Shown here: piece after piece, positions 31,838 to 39,820 of the stretch
How the letters are laid out: each line of letters opens with the position of its first letter
Numbering within the stretch: position 1 is the first letter of the stretch
From: a virus
DNA length: 48,178 nt
Virus record (IMG/VR): IMGVR_UViG_3300032285_002684
Coordinates: 1-48,178 of that record
Reading direction: 5' to 3' (one strand)
Notes under the pieces: model-generated
Databases searched by the model: none
The model's input: the letters and a program-made list of their open reading frames with translations, nothing else
Told to the model about the DNA's origin: nothing
Program-made: the position numbers and the translations under genes

Positions 31838-34449
31838 TAGACTCGTCTCCTCTGTGTATCAAGTATCCGTCCAGTCAGCGAGAATGCAAGCAGCTTGATT
31901 TCCACGCCACAGACGGGGAACACAAACGACGGGCTCAACGAGGCCCCCATGACACCATGCTGTCCAAACGGGGCTCGCGGCATTTCGTTACCCACATAGC
32001 TGACCGTACTGATTTGCGTACCGCTCTGGTTTACAGGAACAGCCGTGTAGATGGGAGTATTGGATGTGCCCTCATAGATCTGAGCACACCAAGACTGGGT
32101 GGTCGTTGGGGTCGTAGTACCAGCTAGGAGCTCAACATAGGCAGCCGCGTTGGTTACCTGCTTCTGACGGAAGAAGTCCTTGAACTCCGGTTGCTCTGGC
32201 TGCATCTGGAACCCGATGTTGCCACCGACCCAACGCACCAGAATGGGGGCCACGCTCCAGTTGGAGTTTGCATACGTCGCCGAACTACCGGCGGTAGCCA
32301 TATCCGCTACCGTGGTCCTGGTCATAGTGCCGTCCAACTTGTAGCCCGCACAGTCAAACTCATTGGCGGTGGGGGTAAGTGGCGGCGGAGACCCGGTAGT
32401 GAACTGCACATTCCGGGCGGTCCCCCCACAAAGGTTGGTACCGCTCAGGGAGCGCTCGTAGTCCACCATGTACACGCCGTAGGTACCAGAGGCGTCATGG
32501 CGCTTGACGAATAGGGACCGGCGGACGTTCTTGCTGCTCACGATCCAGTTGCCGCTGCGCATGTGCTTGAAGGGCAAGTCCTTGAGCATGGTGATTCGGT
32601 TGGTGCCAAACCACATGCAAGCCGCCTCACCGTCCGGGCCCGTAACCGAAGGCTTCAGGATCGTGAGGCACTGGCCGGTGGCGTCAAAGGACATCTTCAA
32701 ATCAGACTTGGACGAGGCCCAGTCCACGTTGAGGAGGGAGTCCAGACTGGTCACGTCTTCCAGCTGGCCGTCTGCGGAGATGGCCTTCAACCCGGCACCG
32801 GAGACCAGGTAGGTCATGGTGCCGATGGCCTCAAGGGTATCCTTACCTGCAACGCCGTAGCCTATGTGCATCTCTTCCACCTTGATGAAAGAGTCGGCGC
32901 GGCTAATCCGGTACATGCGATCCGTCGAGAAGCCCAGCATGGACATGCCCACGCGACGCATGGCAACCACTTCGTTACCCGGAGTCTGGGGCACCCACCT
33001 ACTGAACTGGCTAAAGTTCTCCGGCTGGGTATCCAGGGTTGTGCTCCACCGCAGATCACCCACACCCGGCGGCGGGTTGGGAGGCGTGACGCCGGTGACC
33101 GAGTCGGTCAGGGCAGCCGCCGTATTATCCAAAACTCTACTCACAAACAGGGTGGAGCCCAAGAACTGAGCCACACCGCCTTGTGGGGGGACATTGTCAG
33201 ACCGGGTGCGACCAGCAAACGTGTCTTGGTATACCAGCTGGGTATCGCTCACGCGGATGTTCACACCATCTGGACTAACCGTAGCCGTGCTGGCAGGGGC
33301 AGTGATGATGCTGTCCAAGTGCAGAGGGCCGCTTCCGTACAGCGTGCCGCCCGTACCTTGATTCACAGTGCGGTAGATCAGTGCCTTGTCGTAGACGCCT
33401 GCGGTGCTGCCTACGCCACGAACCCATGCACCGCCCGTGTAGTAAGAGGGGAACCATACCCGCACCGAAATAGGCAGGGTCTGGTCGGCAGTACCGTTCT
33501 TGGGTACATCCAGGTAAACGATTTCGGAGATCTGACTCTTGCGGCCAGTCGTGGAGTCAAGGAACTGCACGGCAAATCCGTAGCTACCCGACTTGTACAA
33601 CGTCTTGCCGGTGTTGCCAGTCTTGTCCACCATCACGGCCAAGCGGCCAGTGGTAGACGCAGTAGCCACACCAGGGTTGAGGACAGCAGTGGCTGCAGCT
33701 GATCCGGAACCAAATGTAATGCCGGGGACAGAAGTGTAACCAGCACCCTGGTCTGTGATCACAATACTGGTAACAACTCCAGCGGAGATGACTGCGTAGC
33801 CCCGTGCAGTACGGCCTGGGGGGACAGTTGCAGGTGCGGCAAAAGTTACGGTGGGGGCTGAGGTGTAGCCACTTCCACCGCTTGTTACAGTTGCGCTGGC
33901 AACACCACATGGAGCTGCAATCACTGCAGAGGATCCGGTGTCAAGCTGGGTTTCCACCGTAGGCACAAGGCCGGGACCAGCGGGGAGTTTGGTCAGCGTA
34001 GGAGTTCCGGAAGCGACGTACACCACCTGCGCGGGGTAGCCCCGGATAAAGATGTACACGTAGCGACCGTAGGACTGGATGTCCACTTCAAGACCAGTGG
34101 CGGCCACAGTATGCACACTTGTGATTGAAGTGACGCTAGATCCGTTGGAACTCAGGTTGAAGTCAAAGTAGGTGGTTCCCGACTGCTCGCGCACAACAAC
34201 GTAGCCCACGTAGTAGGTGGTTGCGTTGTAGATGACGGTGATGGGGAAGAAGTTGACCAGCGTACCGGACGCGGTGAACGTGGAGATGTTCTTGAAGGCG
34301 GGGTGCGTGCGCAGGCAGCCGGGCGTGTTACCGTCAATGCCCGTCAGTTCCCACGCGATCTCGCGCGGAGTGGAGGGGCGAGACTGAGCTTTCGACATGG
34401 TCGTTGGCCCAGTGAAGTTCCATGTCCATTGAGTGTCGTTGTCAGCCAC
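31837..34449 (-). CDS. Tail nozzle / tail tubular protein B-like, 870 residues
   Basis: The protein is long and beta-rich. Its middle resembles T7 gp12-type nozzle proteins (residues 440-560, with MLGFSTDRMYRIS and ISADGQLEDVTSL). Residues 185-246 hold two copies of a GSGYTSAPTVTF-type repeat, a surface module often inserted in virion proteins. It would sit at the tip of the short tail below the adaptor at 37257-38216. The start is GTG 34447-34449 with GGAG upstream, overlapping the previous stop. An internal ATG at 34398 is the alternative. Confidence 0.7.
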   Translation of the reverse strand: MADNDTQWTWNFTGPTTMSKAQSRPSTPREIAWELTGIDGNTPGCLRTHPAFKNISTFTASGTLVNFFPITVIYNATTYYVGYVVVREQSGTTYFDFNLSSNGSSVTSITSVHTVAATGLEVDIQSYGRYVYIFIRGYPAQVVYVASGTPTLTKLPAGPGLVPTVETQLDTGSSAVIAAPCGVASATVTSGGSGYTSAPTVTFAAPATVPPGRTARGYAVISAGVVTSIVITDQGAGYTSVPGITFGSGSAAATAVLNPGVATASTTGRLAVMVDKTGNTGKTLYKSGSYGFAVQFLDSTTGRKSQISEIVYLDVPKNGTADQTLPISVRVWFPSYYTGGAWVRGVGSTAGVYDKALIYRTVNQGTGGTLYGSGPLHLDSIITAPASTATVSPDGVNIRVSDTQLVYQDTFAGRTRSDNVPPQGGVAQFLGSTLFVSRVLDNTAAALTDSVTGVTPPNPPPGVGDLRWSTTLDTQPENFSQFSRWVPQTPGNEVVAMRRVGMSMLGFSTDRMYRISRADSFIKVEEMHIGYGVAGKDTLEAIGTMTYLVSGAGLKAISADGQLEDVTSLDSLLNVDWASSKSDLKMSFDATGQCLTILKPSVTGPDGEAACMWFGTNRITMLKDLPFKHMRSGNWIVSSKNVRRSLFVKRHDASGTYGVYMVDYERSLSGTNLCGGTARNVQFTTGSPPPLTPTANEFDCAGYKLDGTMTRTTVADMATAGSSATYANSNWSVAPILVRWVGGNIGFQMQPEQPEFKDFFRQKQVTNAAAYVELLAGTTTPTTTQSWCAQIYEGTSNTPIYTAVPVNQSGTQISTVSYVGNEMPRAPFGQHGVMGASLSPSFVFPVCGVEIKLLAFSLTGRILDTQRRRV

Positions 34450-34732
34450 GCTTGCTCTCCAGCTTATCCAGCCGAGAGCGCAGATCGTTCAGGTCCCGGT
34501 CGTGGATGCGGTCAGTACCCGTCAAGTTGATGGTCGTCTTGACCAAGTCGCTCACCACCGAGTGCAGTTCGTCGGTGCTCTTCTGCTGCTGCATGAGGAT
34601 CTGGTCCTTGCGGCCAATCTCGATGGGGATGGTGAATAGGCCGTAGATTACGGAGATGGCTGTAATGCCCTGGAAAGCCACAGCAATGTACTGAAACAGA
34701 TTAGGCTTTACTTGAACAGGCGGGGCATCCAC
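34442..34732 (-). CDS. Small membrane protein with C-terminal coiled coil, 96 residues
   Basis: Residues 14-39 form one hydrophobic helix, followed by a charged heptad-like helix to the end (DRIHDRDLNDLRSRLDKLES). GTG 34730-34732 has a strong AGAGGAG upstream, so I accept the GTG. Such single-pass proteins near a spanin are often holins, antiholins or accessory lysis proteins; an inner-membrane spanin component is also possible. It overlaps both neighbours slightly. Confidence 0.6.
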   Translation of the reverse strand: MDAPPVQVKPNLFQYIAVAFQGITAISVIYGLFTIPIEIGRKDQILMQQQKSTDELHSVVSDLVKTTINLTGTDRIHDRDLNDLRSRLDKLESKRG

Positions 34733-35072
34733 AACGAATCTCCTCTGGATTATTCACGGACTTGGACTCTTCGAGGATAACCGAAGCCTTCAGAAGAACC
34801 AAGTAGTTAATGGCGTCCACGATGGTGTCCTGTAGGGACTCGTTGACCTGGAACTTGCCCTTGGTCATGTAGGTTGACAGCCGGCTCACCTTGTCCAGGA
34901 ACCGAATGAAGATGCCCTGCTGCACATTGCCCACCCCCAGAAGGGGGCCCAACTGGAAATTGCGGAAAGGCTGGTCATCGCCGCTTGTGTAATCAGCTTG
35001 CTTTTTACGCATCAAAGACTGGGCATGTACACAGATGTCCTCGTGGATCTTCAGCACGTCATTGGTGTCCAT
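34701..35072 (-). CDS. Nucleotide modification-associated (Nmad1/DUF1599-like) protein, 123 residues
   Basis: I chose ATG 35070-35072, with AAGGAGA six bases upstream; the longer frame reads back through the spanin gene. The sequence follows a helical pattern found in many phages: an N-terminal Lys/Asp/Tyr stretch (KKQADYTSGDDQPFRNF), then FIRFLDKVSRL, then VNESLQDTIVDAINYLVLL. These proteins resemble the all-alpha, MazG-like NTP pyrophosphohydrolase group and are linked to nucleotide metabolism or base modification. The C-terminus adds a CGCPAC motif. Confidence 0.6.
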   Translation of the reverse strand: MDTNDVLKIHEDICVHAQSLMRKKQADYTSGDDQPFRNFQLGPLLGVGNVQQGIFIRFLDKVSRLSTYMTKGKFQVNESLQDTIVDAINYLVLLKASVILEESKSVNNPEEIRCGCPACSSKA

Positions 35073-35592
35073 CAGTCTTCTCCTTGGCTTTGAGCCATGC
35101 GGCATTGAACTCTGGGTCAGCAGCCCGGCGGGCAGCCAGCCATTCTCGGGCAGTCTCAGGTCGTGACTCGTCGAGTGCGGCCACAGCAATCTGCGCCTCT
35201 TCCACCTTGCGGCGGGGAATCCAGCCGACGGCAATACGGATAGCGGTCACGGCCCCGGTCGAGTAGAGGATCCATACTAGGAATCCCCCCACGAGAGCGA
35301 TAAGACCCCACTGGATCAGGGAGGCCCACCAAGGGGTCACGTCCCGGACGCCGGGGAGGGTTGCATGTATTTCCGCCACGCCCTGACGAATCTGCAGGGC
35401 CTCGTTCTTGATGTCGGTGGCGGTACGAATCGACTCTACTTCTTTAGAAGTGTGGCGGATTTGCTCCGCTAACTTCTCGATGTTTTCCGCGCTCGCCGAA
35501 ATGGTGTTGGCCTCCTCAGCGATGTGCTGGGAGGCCGAACACCCTAGAACCAGAGTGACCGAAAGGATCAGCCAAGCTTGGCGGAAATCCAC
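35059..35592 (-). CDS. Putative unimolecular spanin-like lipoprotein, 177 residues
   Basis: The N-terminus is a lipoprotein signal with lipobox VLGC (C18). A periplasmic-looking helical segment follows (residues 25-75), then a transmembrane helix (about residues 88-112) and a 60-residue charged tail. A lipidated outer-membrane anchor plus a C-terminal inner-membrane anchor is the plan of unimolecular spanins, which fuse the two membranes in the last step of lysis and imply a Gram-negative host. The cytoplasmic tail is longer than in T1 gp11. The start is GTG 35590-35592, overlapping the small membrane gene by 25 bases. Confidence 0.55.
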   Translation of the reverse strand: MDFRQAWLILSVTLVLGCSASQHIAEEANTISASAENIEKLAEQIRHTSKEVESIRTATDIKNEALQIRQGVAEIHATLPGVRDVTPWWASLIQWGLIALVGGFLVWILYSTGAVTAIRIAVGWIPRRKVEEAQIAVAALDESRPETAREWLAARRAADPEFNAAWLKAKEKTDGHQ

Positions 35593-35687
35593 GACGTGAT
35601 CTTGCCAAGGGGCAGGATGTTGCCACCGATGTAACCAAAGGCAAAGAGCATGACACCAAACCAGATGCTACCGATGAATGCGTCCAT
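35568..35687 (-). CDS. Tiny membrane protein, 39 residues, holin candidate
   Basis: Read directly from the sequence. ATG 35685-35687 has a strong AGGAGA six bases upstream, and the frame ends at TGA 35568-35570. Residues 4-27 are one hydrophobic Gly/Phe-rich helix (FIGSIWFGVMLFAFGYIGG), followed by a short basic amphipathic tail. It overlaps the start of the spanin-like gene, so the two are probably co-translated. It could be a small holin or pinholin-like protein. Confidence 0.6.
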   Translation of the reverse strand: MDAFIGSIWFGVMLFAFGYIGGNILPLGKITSWISAKLG

Positions 35688-35731
35688 TTGTTTCTCCTAA
35701 CCCCCCGACGTGGGGGGACCCGCAAAGTATA

Positions 35732-36079
35732 TCACCACTTCCCAAGGGGGCACTTCTCTTCGGGGATTTTCACCTTGAGTTTGGTAAAGCACCCGCACTT
35801 TTTGCAGGTAGTCCCAGTCCACTGGTCGCACATCGAGCACACCACGAGCCTTGCCTTTGATACCTCCGTCTCGGGATAGGTCATGGCTTTGACGGCCTTG
35901 ACAGCACCGGCTGCATAGTGGGCTACTCCCTTGTGCACCACGGGAATGAGTTGTCCCCCCACGGTTTTGTGGGGGCACTGCCCACAGACCCCGAAGCTTG
36001 GGCGGCCACCGTAATGGTTAGACGCACAGCAGCCGCCATTGGTCACACCACACTCGCTCCAGTGGTCGCAGTCAATCAT
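35732..36079 (-). CDS. Cys-rich, zinc ribbon-like protein, 115 residues
   Basis: I chose ATG 36077-36079, which overlaps the previous TGA as ATGA; a longer frame begins with TTG inside the previous gene. It has two Cys clusters: an N-terminal one (CDHWSEC, GGCC, GVCGQCPH) and a C-terminal one (CSMCDQW, CKKCGC, CPLGKW) in the style of small phage zinc-ribbon proteins ending in CPxGKW. It probably binds two metal ions. It lies directly after the Cys-rich protein at 36076-36765. Role unknown. Confidence 0.65.
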   Translation of the reverse strand: MIDCDHWSECGVTNGGCCASNHYGGRPSFGVCGQCPHKTVGGQLIPVVHKGVAHYAAGAVKAVKAMTYPETEVSKARLVVCSMCDQWTGTTCKKCGCFTKLKVKIPEEKCPLGKW

Positions 36080-36765
36080 GCAACAACTAAAGTCCAATTC
36101 ACTGGGGAAGCAGTCGTACCGCAACTAGTTGGTAAGACGGGGTCTGACAACGGGGTAAATGTGTATGTTCCTGTTGGGGAACAAAAGTTTGCTGTGCGGG
36201 TGTTGGAGAGTGCTATACCACTACTTATAGCGCACGACAACAAGCAATCATTGATACCTGTGATGTCACAGGGGTTAATAGACCTGTCAAGCGGAATAAG
36301 GACTGAGCTGCATGCACCTGTACCGGAGTATCCATAAAGACGTACGGAAGCATTCCAAGTGCTACTTGCACAGTTACCGCTACCAATAGCAACCTGGGCG
36401 TAGATGGTTGTCGATTTTGAACTGGAGCAGAATATGTCTCCAGGATCAAGCAGGTTAAACGTCCCAAGAAGCACGGGGTTTGATGCGTAGAAGATATTCT
36501 CTGAACCCGGGGCCGACACGTCACAGCACTTGTACGCTGTAACTCCACTCATTGCAGGTATGGTGAGGTACGCAGAACCACTGGTAAGAGGACCGCCAGT
36601 ACACTCGCAACAATTTGTGTAGAAGCTAACTGCACTTGCTGTGAAGGTCACGGTGGATGGTTGGCACGTACACACACACCCGGCACAACAGCAAGCGGAG
36701 TTGGATGCCAGGCTAGTTCCTACTCGAAGGAGGGAAGATGTTCCTGCCTTGATGTAGAGGGGCAT
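36076..36765 (-). CDS. Cys-rich, probably virion-associated protein, 229 residues
   Basis: The protein has 19 cysteines, including a dense cluster near residues 25-34 (ACCCAGCVCTC) and NCCEC at 51-55. The rest is Ser/Thr/Gly-rich and beta-like, as in fibre or decoration proteins. Such a pattern could form disulfides on the virion exterior or bind metal. The start follows the previous stop as TAA-GCC-ATG, and the stop overlaps the next gene as ATGA. Its position next to the adaptor and a short tail-like gene supports a tail or capsid surface location. Family not recognised. Confidence 0.6.
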   Translation of the reverse strand: MPLYIKAGTSSLLRVGTSLASNSACCCAGCVCTCQPSTVTFTASAVSFYTNCCECTGGPLTSGSAYLTIPAMSGVTAYKCCDVSAPGSENIFYASNPVLLGTFNLLDPGDIFCSSSKSTTIYAQVAIGSGNCASSTWNASVRLYGYSGTGACSSVLIPLDRSINPCDITGINDCLLSCAISSGIALSNTRTANFCSPTGTYTFTPLSDPVLPTSCGTTASPVNWTLVVA

Positions 36766-36768
36766 GGC

Positions 36769-37260
36769 TTAGCTGCAGGTTGCGGTGGCGATGTCGATGT
36801 TGCTTCCGGCTGCAGTGGAAGTAATCAGGCCGCCGGTGAAGTTCAACGTAGTCGTGGTGAAACGCAGGTACCCCGTGACCAGGGAAACGCCGGTGATGAC
36901 GGTGACGGAGGTTGTGGCCCCGGTGTCAAGGATGGTATTGATGTTCTCCACCTGGTTCAGGACCTCGGTGAAGGACTGGTTGGACACCATCTGATACTGG
37001 CTGAACGTCAGGTCCTGGCTGTTCTGAAAACCGAACTGAGCAAAGTTGATTGTGGGGTCCAGTTGGATGGCCGTGTTGGGCGCACCAAAGGACATGGTGT
37101 TGCTCAGGTCGAGGAGGGTCCCCCCACCGGTACTGTGCTGCGGGCTCTGGACGTCGTCCTCGAGAAGTACGGCGCGGCGATTGGGGACTTGTGACCAGCC
37201 AATGGAGCGGCTGTCCCGGGGTTCGAATGTACTCTGGGGGGCCTGATACCACAGGTTCAC
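36769..37260 (-). CDS. Putative tail or virion structural protein, 163 residues
   Basis: I chose GTG 37258-37260, which overlaps the adaptor stop as GTGA; longer frames need TTG or other GTG starts inside the adaptor gene. The N-terminal third is polar with Arg and Trp residues, the middle is Gln/Asn/Phe-rich, and the last 60 residues are a Thr/Ile/Gly-rich beta-like segment, as in trimeric fibre or decoration proteins. It lies between the adaptor and the Cys-rich protein, so it is probably part of the tail or neck. Confidence 0.6.
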   Translation of the reverse strand: MNLWYQAPQSTFEPRDSRSIGWSQVPNRRAVLLEDDVQSPQHSTGGGTLLDLSNTMSFGAPNTAIQLDPTINFAQFGFQNSQDLTFSQYQMVSNQSFTEVLNQVENINTILDTGATTSVTVITGVSLVTGYLRFTTTTLNFTGGLITSTAAGSNIDIATATCS

Positions 37261-38216
37261 GGACGCCACCTGGGGTTGTCGCGGGTGTCCTTCGACCAAC
37301 CCTTGCCGGTGCGGAGGTTCATGTTTGCCAGGTTGTCACCAATCGTCTTGATGGCCGAGCGGTACTGCTGGGTCAGGAGTTGGTTCTGGGCCTGCGAGAT
37401 CTTGCGCCACGCACCTAGCTTGAGGGAGGCGGAAAGTGCAATGGCTTCAACCATGCCCTGCGACTGGGGCGGGCACACCTCGTAAGCATAAGTGGATGTG
37501 CCGCTAGTAGGACCTACGGTGAAGGGGCGGACCAAAGTTGCAATCCGAGTAGCCGGGTCGTAAGACGCAATGACCCGCTCTTCAGTAATTCCAATGCCAG
37601 AGCCACTTGCACCACTAAGCAGACGGATGAACTGGCCGGCGTAGGCATTGGGTCGGTAGTCAACAAGACCCAGGTCTGGGGTAGCGTTGAACGTGAACTT
37701 GGTCTTGTCCACGTTGTCCAAAGTACCCATATTTGTTGAGCTGCAGTAATGGGGCAACATGTCGCCGTTCGTGGTGTAACGAATGGTCCACGTCAGATTG
37801 GTGTTGCCGCCAGTATCCAGGTTCTGCGGGAAGGGTCGGAAGCAGATCATGTTGCCCTCGATCATCCACACAGGGCCAGTGCGGCTCTGGGGGTGGGAGG
37901 GTCGCAGATCATCAGTAACAAGACCGTTGCTCAACTGACGACCGTCAAGGCCGGTGTACTGCACAATCTCGTGGATCTCGCCAACGCAAGCAGGCAGGGT
38001 GTAGCACTCCTGGTTCTCAATGAACGTCAGGTTGTAGTCCAACATGACGGGGTTGTCAGCGCTCAACGAGCAGCGACTCCACACGTCAACCAGGGACGGC
38101 ATGACCACGTGCTTGATCAGGAACTGATCAGTGTACTTGGCGTCAAAGTCCGGATCATCGAGGTAGCCTCGGATACGGGCAAGGACCGTCTTGATAAAGG
38201 ATCGTGAGTCGTCCAT
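37257..38216 (-). CDS. Tail tubular protein A-like adaptor (gatekeeper), 319 residues
   Basis: The protein has the build of short-tailed phage adaptor or gatekeeper proteins that connect portal to nozzle. A helical N-terminus (SFIKTVLARIRGYLDDPDF) is followed by a polar beta region with segments such as YNLTFIENQECYTLPA, and a helical C-terminus ends in a basic tail (GKGWSKDTRDNPRWRP). The gene order (after capsid genes, before nozzle) agrees. Its ATG follows the previous stop as TAACCATG. Confidence 0.65.
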   Translation of the reverse strand: MDDSRSFIKTVLARIRGYLDDPDFDAKYTDQFLIKHVVMPSLVDVWSRCSLSADNPVMLDYNLTFIENQECYTLPACVGEIHEIVQYTGLDGRQLSNGLVTDDLRPSHPQSRTGPVWMIEGNMICFRPFPQNLDTGGNTNLTWTIRYTTNGDMLPHYCSSTNMGTLDNVDKTKFTFNATPDLGLVDYRPNAYAGQFIRLLSGASGSGIGITEERVIASYDPATRIATLVRPFTVGPTSGTSTYAYEVCPPQSQGMVEAIALSASLKLGAWRKISQAQNQLLTQQYRSAIKTIGDNLANMNLRTGKGWSKDTRDNPRWRP

Positions 38217-38218
38217 GG

Positions 38219-38773
38219 TTAGCCGCTCGTGATGATACGGCCACGAGTCAGATTAGCCAACTCTTCCTTTGCCATGGCCAGATTCTGGCCGCCTTCCTTG
38301 GTACCCATAAAGGAAGTCTGGCCAATTGACATGGCGCGGGATTCTGCTTCAAGACCCAGATGCTTCAAGTGTTGGGCAGCGTTTTGACGTTCTGCTGCTG
38401 CTTCATCCCGAGCTTCCTGTCGAGACTCAGCGGCACGACGCATCTTTCGACGAATGCTATCTGCGCTCTTGTCACACAGTACAACTCGCATATCCATGAA
38501 CTCACGGCTAGGACGCTGATCGTGGGGGTACGCTTCCAGCTCCTGAGCCACTCGGCCGCGGATCAGCCAGTCGCACAGCACAATGTTGTCGGATTCCAGG
38601 TGGTGGTACTCAAAGAGCGTGGGGCGCTTGTAGTGGCGCTTGGCCCACAGGACGAACTCGCTATCAGGCATAACACGATGGCGAGTAGCATCAATAACCA
38701 GGCCCTCACGATGGGCCTCTTCCACTGGGTCATAGATGATTTCAATGTCAAGCGGTGCGGTCTCTTCGCTCAT
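38219..38773 (-). CDS. Hypothetical protein, 184 residues
   Basis: I chose ATG 38771-38773, coupled to the previous stop by TAATG; the longer frame reads back through the small basic protein gene. Residues 1-110 look like a mixed alpha/beta domain, and residues 110-165 form a basic then acidic helix (ADSIRRKMRRAAESRQEARD). The C-terminal end is polar. Its position just before the adaptor gene suggests a head completion or neck-related protein, without sequence proof. Confidence 0.6.
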   Translation of the reverse strand: MSEETAPLDIEIIYDPVEEAHREGLVIDATRHRVMPDSEFVLWAKRHYKRPTLFEYHHLESDNIVLCDWLIRGRVAQELEAYPHDQRPSREFMDMRVVLCDKSADSIRRKMRRAAESRQEARDEAAAERQNAAQHLKHLGLEAESRAMSIGQTSFMGTKEGGQNLAMAKEELANLTRGRIITSG

Positions 38774-38949
38774 TACTTGCTCCTGCTGCGTGCCATCTTC
38801 TTGAAGGTCACAGCAAGATTGTAGCGCTTTGAGCCGGGCGGACAGGACGAGCCACCAAACTTTCCGCCGGTGCACACGCCCTCGGTGCCGCGCTTCTTGA
38901 TGCCGGCAGCCACCTTCTGAATCCAGTTTCCACTCTTCTTCTTAGCCAT
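38773..38949 (-). CDS. Small basic protein with Cys pair, 58 residues
   Basis: I chose ATG 38947-38949 (MAKKKSGNW), which overlaps the previous stop as ATGGCTAA; five extra residues upstream are unlikely. The protein is Lys/Arg-rich with a central CTGGKFGGSSCPPGSKRYNL segment followed by a basic helix. Closely similar small proteins are common in environmental short-tailed phages. The charge suggests DNA binding or packing in the virion, and the Cys pair may form a disulfide or bind a metal. Confidence 0.65.
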   Translation of the reverse strand: MAKKKSGNWIQKVAAGIKKRGTEGVCTGGKFGGSSCPPGSKRYNLAVTFKKMARSRSK

Positions 38950-39331
38950 GGGCAAGTCCTCCAAGGGATCGTAAAGGGTTTCTGCGCACGGGCTTTACCT
39001 TGGGGCCCGATGCGCCCTGCATTCCAACACGAGACTTCTCGGCCTTCTTGGCCGCCAACTGGGAGCTACTCATCTCGCCACGAGTGACGGGAGTCTTGCT
39101 ACTCACACGCTTGGAGGGGCGGCAATACTCGTTGCTGCCCCCCGCACCGCATGCCTTGCCGCTCTTGGTGTCCACCCACTTCTCGGCGGTCCAGCGCTTC
39201 AGGTTAGCTCCGGCCTGGGTCTTGCGGACCTGGCCCTTGGCCTTGCGGCACTTAGCGGTGGCCTGTGCTGCACGCGCAGACCACTTGCCATAGGACGCCA
39301 TCACCTTGTTGTAACAGGCGTCCTTTGCCAC
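38942..39331 (-). CDS. Basic protein, DUF5872-like, 129 residues
   Basis: The protein is Lys/Arg-rich. An N-terminal helix (residues 1-35) leads to a segment typical of DUF5872-like phage and environmental proteins (LKRWTAEKWVDTKSGKACG) followed by CRPSKRVSSKTP, and then a basic disordered tail. The start is GTG 39329-39331, which abuts the previous TAA. It is the second of a run of small basic proteins, perhaps DNA-condensing or virion-internal proteins. Confidence 0.6.
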   Translation of the reverse strand: MAKDACYNKVMASYGKWSARAAQATAKCRKAKGQVRKTQAGANLKRWTAEKWVDTKSGKACGAGGSNEYCRPSKRVSSKTPVTRGEMSSSQLAAKKAEKSRVGMQGASGPKVKPVRRNPLRSLGGLAHG

Positions 39332-39586
39332 TTAGCACTTCCAGGCGCGCAGGCTCTTGTTGATGCGGGAGTTAGGATCACGCGCGGTCTCGGCACTCGT
39401 CAGCTTCTTCTTCATGCCGCGCATGCGGGCACAGAAAGAGTTGCGGCGAGAGCCGCCCTCAGGCTGGGGACGCTTTAGATGCCCACCCGTGGCCTTGTTG
39501 TAGGCACGGCGACCAAGTTCACTAAGTCCCCCCATGGGGTTCTTGTGCTTTGCCTTGAACTGAAACTTGGGCTTTGCGCTTGCCAC
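39332..39586 (-). CDS. Basic protein, DUF6321-like, 84 residues
   Basis: Residues 45-84 match the pattern of DUF6321-like proteins: SFCARMRGMKKKLTS, then a basic linker and a final SLRAWKC. The start is GTG 39584-39586, three bases after the previous stop. The high Lys/Arg content and position among late genes suggest nucleic-acid or capsid-interior binding. The N-terminal 40 residues are polar and basic without further features. Confidence 0.65.
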   Translation of the reverse strand: MASAKPKFQFKAKHKNPMGGLSELGRRAYNKATGGHLKRPQPEGGSRRNSFCARMRGMKKKLTSAETARDPNSRINKSLRAWKC

Positions 39587-39589
39587 GTC

Positions 39590-39817
39590 TTAGTCCATGG
39601 GCTGGCCGAGGCGACTGTACGGCATAGGAGACTGACCACGAGGGGCGCCACCAGCCTTGATCAGCATTCCCACAAGGGCCTTCAGCTGCTCAGGAGACAT
39701 AGCGCGCTTGATCTTGCTACCCATGCCAACGCTCTGTCTCATAGCCATGGGCTTCTTGGGGCTGGGCTTCTGGATACCGGCGGAGGCGTACGGATTGGGC
39801 TTGGGCATATTGGCCAT
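39590..39817 (-). CDS. Small basic protein, 75 residues
   Basis: The protein is Pro/Lys/Met-rich, with a disordered-looking start (residues 1-35) and one helix (SPEQLKALVGMLIKAG). The start ATG follows the previous stop as TAAACCATG. It belongs to the run of small basic late proteins at 38773-39817. Family not recognised. Confidence 0.55.
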   Translation of the reverse strand: MANMPKPNPYASAGIQKPSPKKPMAMRQSVGMGSKIKRAMSPEQLKALVGMLIKAGGAPRGQSPMPYSRLGQPMD

Positions 39818-39820
39818 GGT

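Noticed and set aside
35697-35978. 93-codon minus-strand frame overlapping the zinc-ribbon-like gene
   Set aside because: It overlaps the Cys-rich frame with conserved CxxC clusters, and has no coupling or ribosome binding site.
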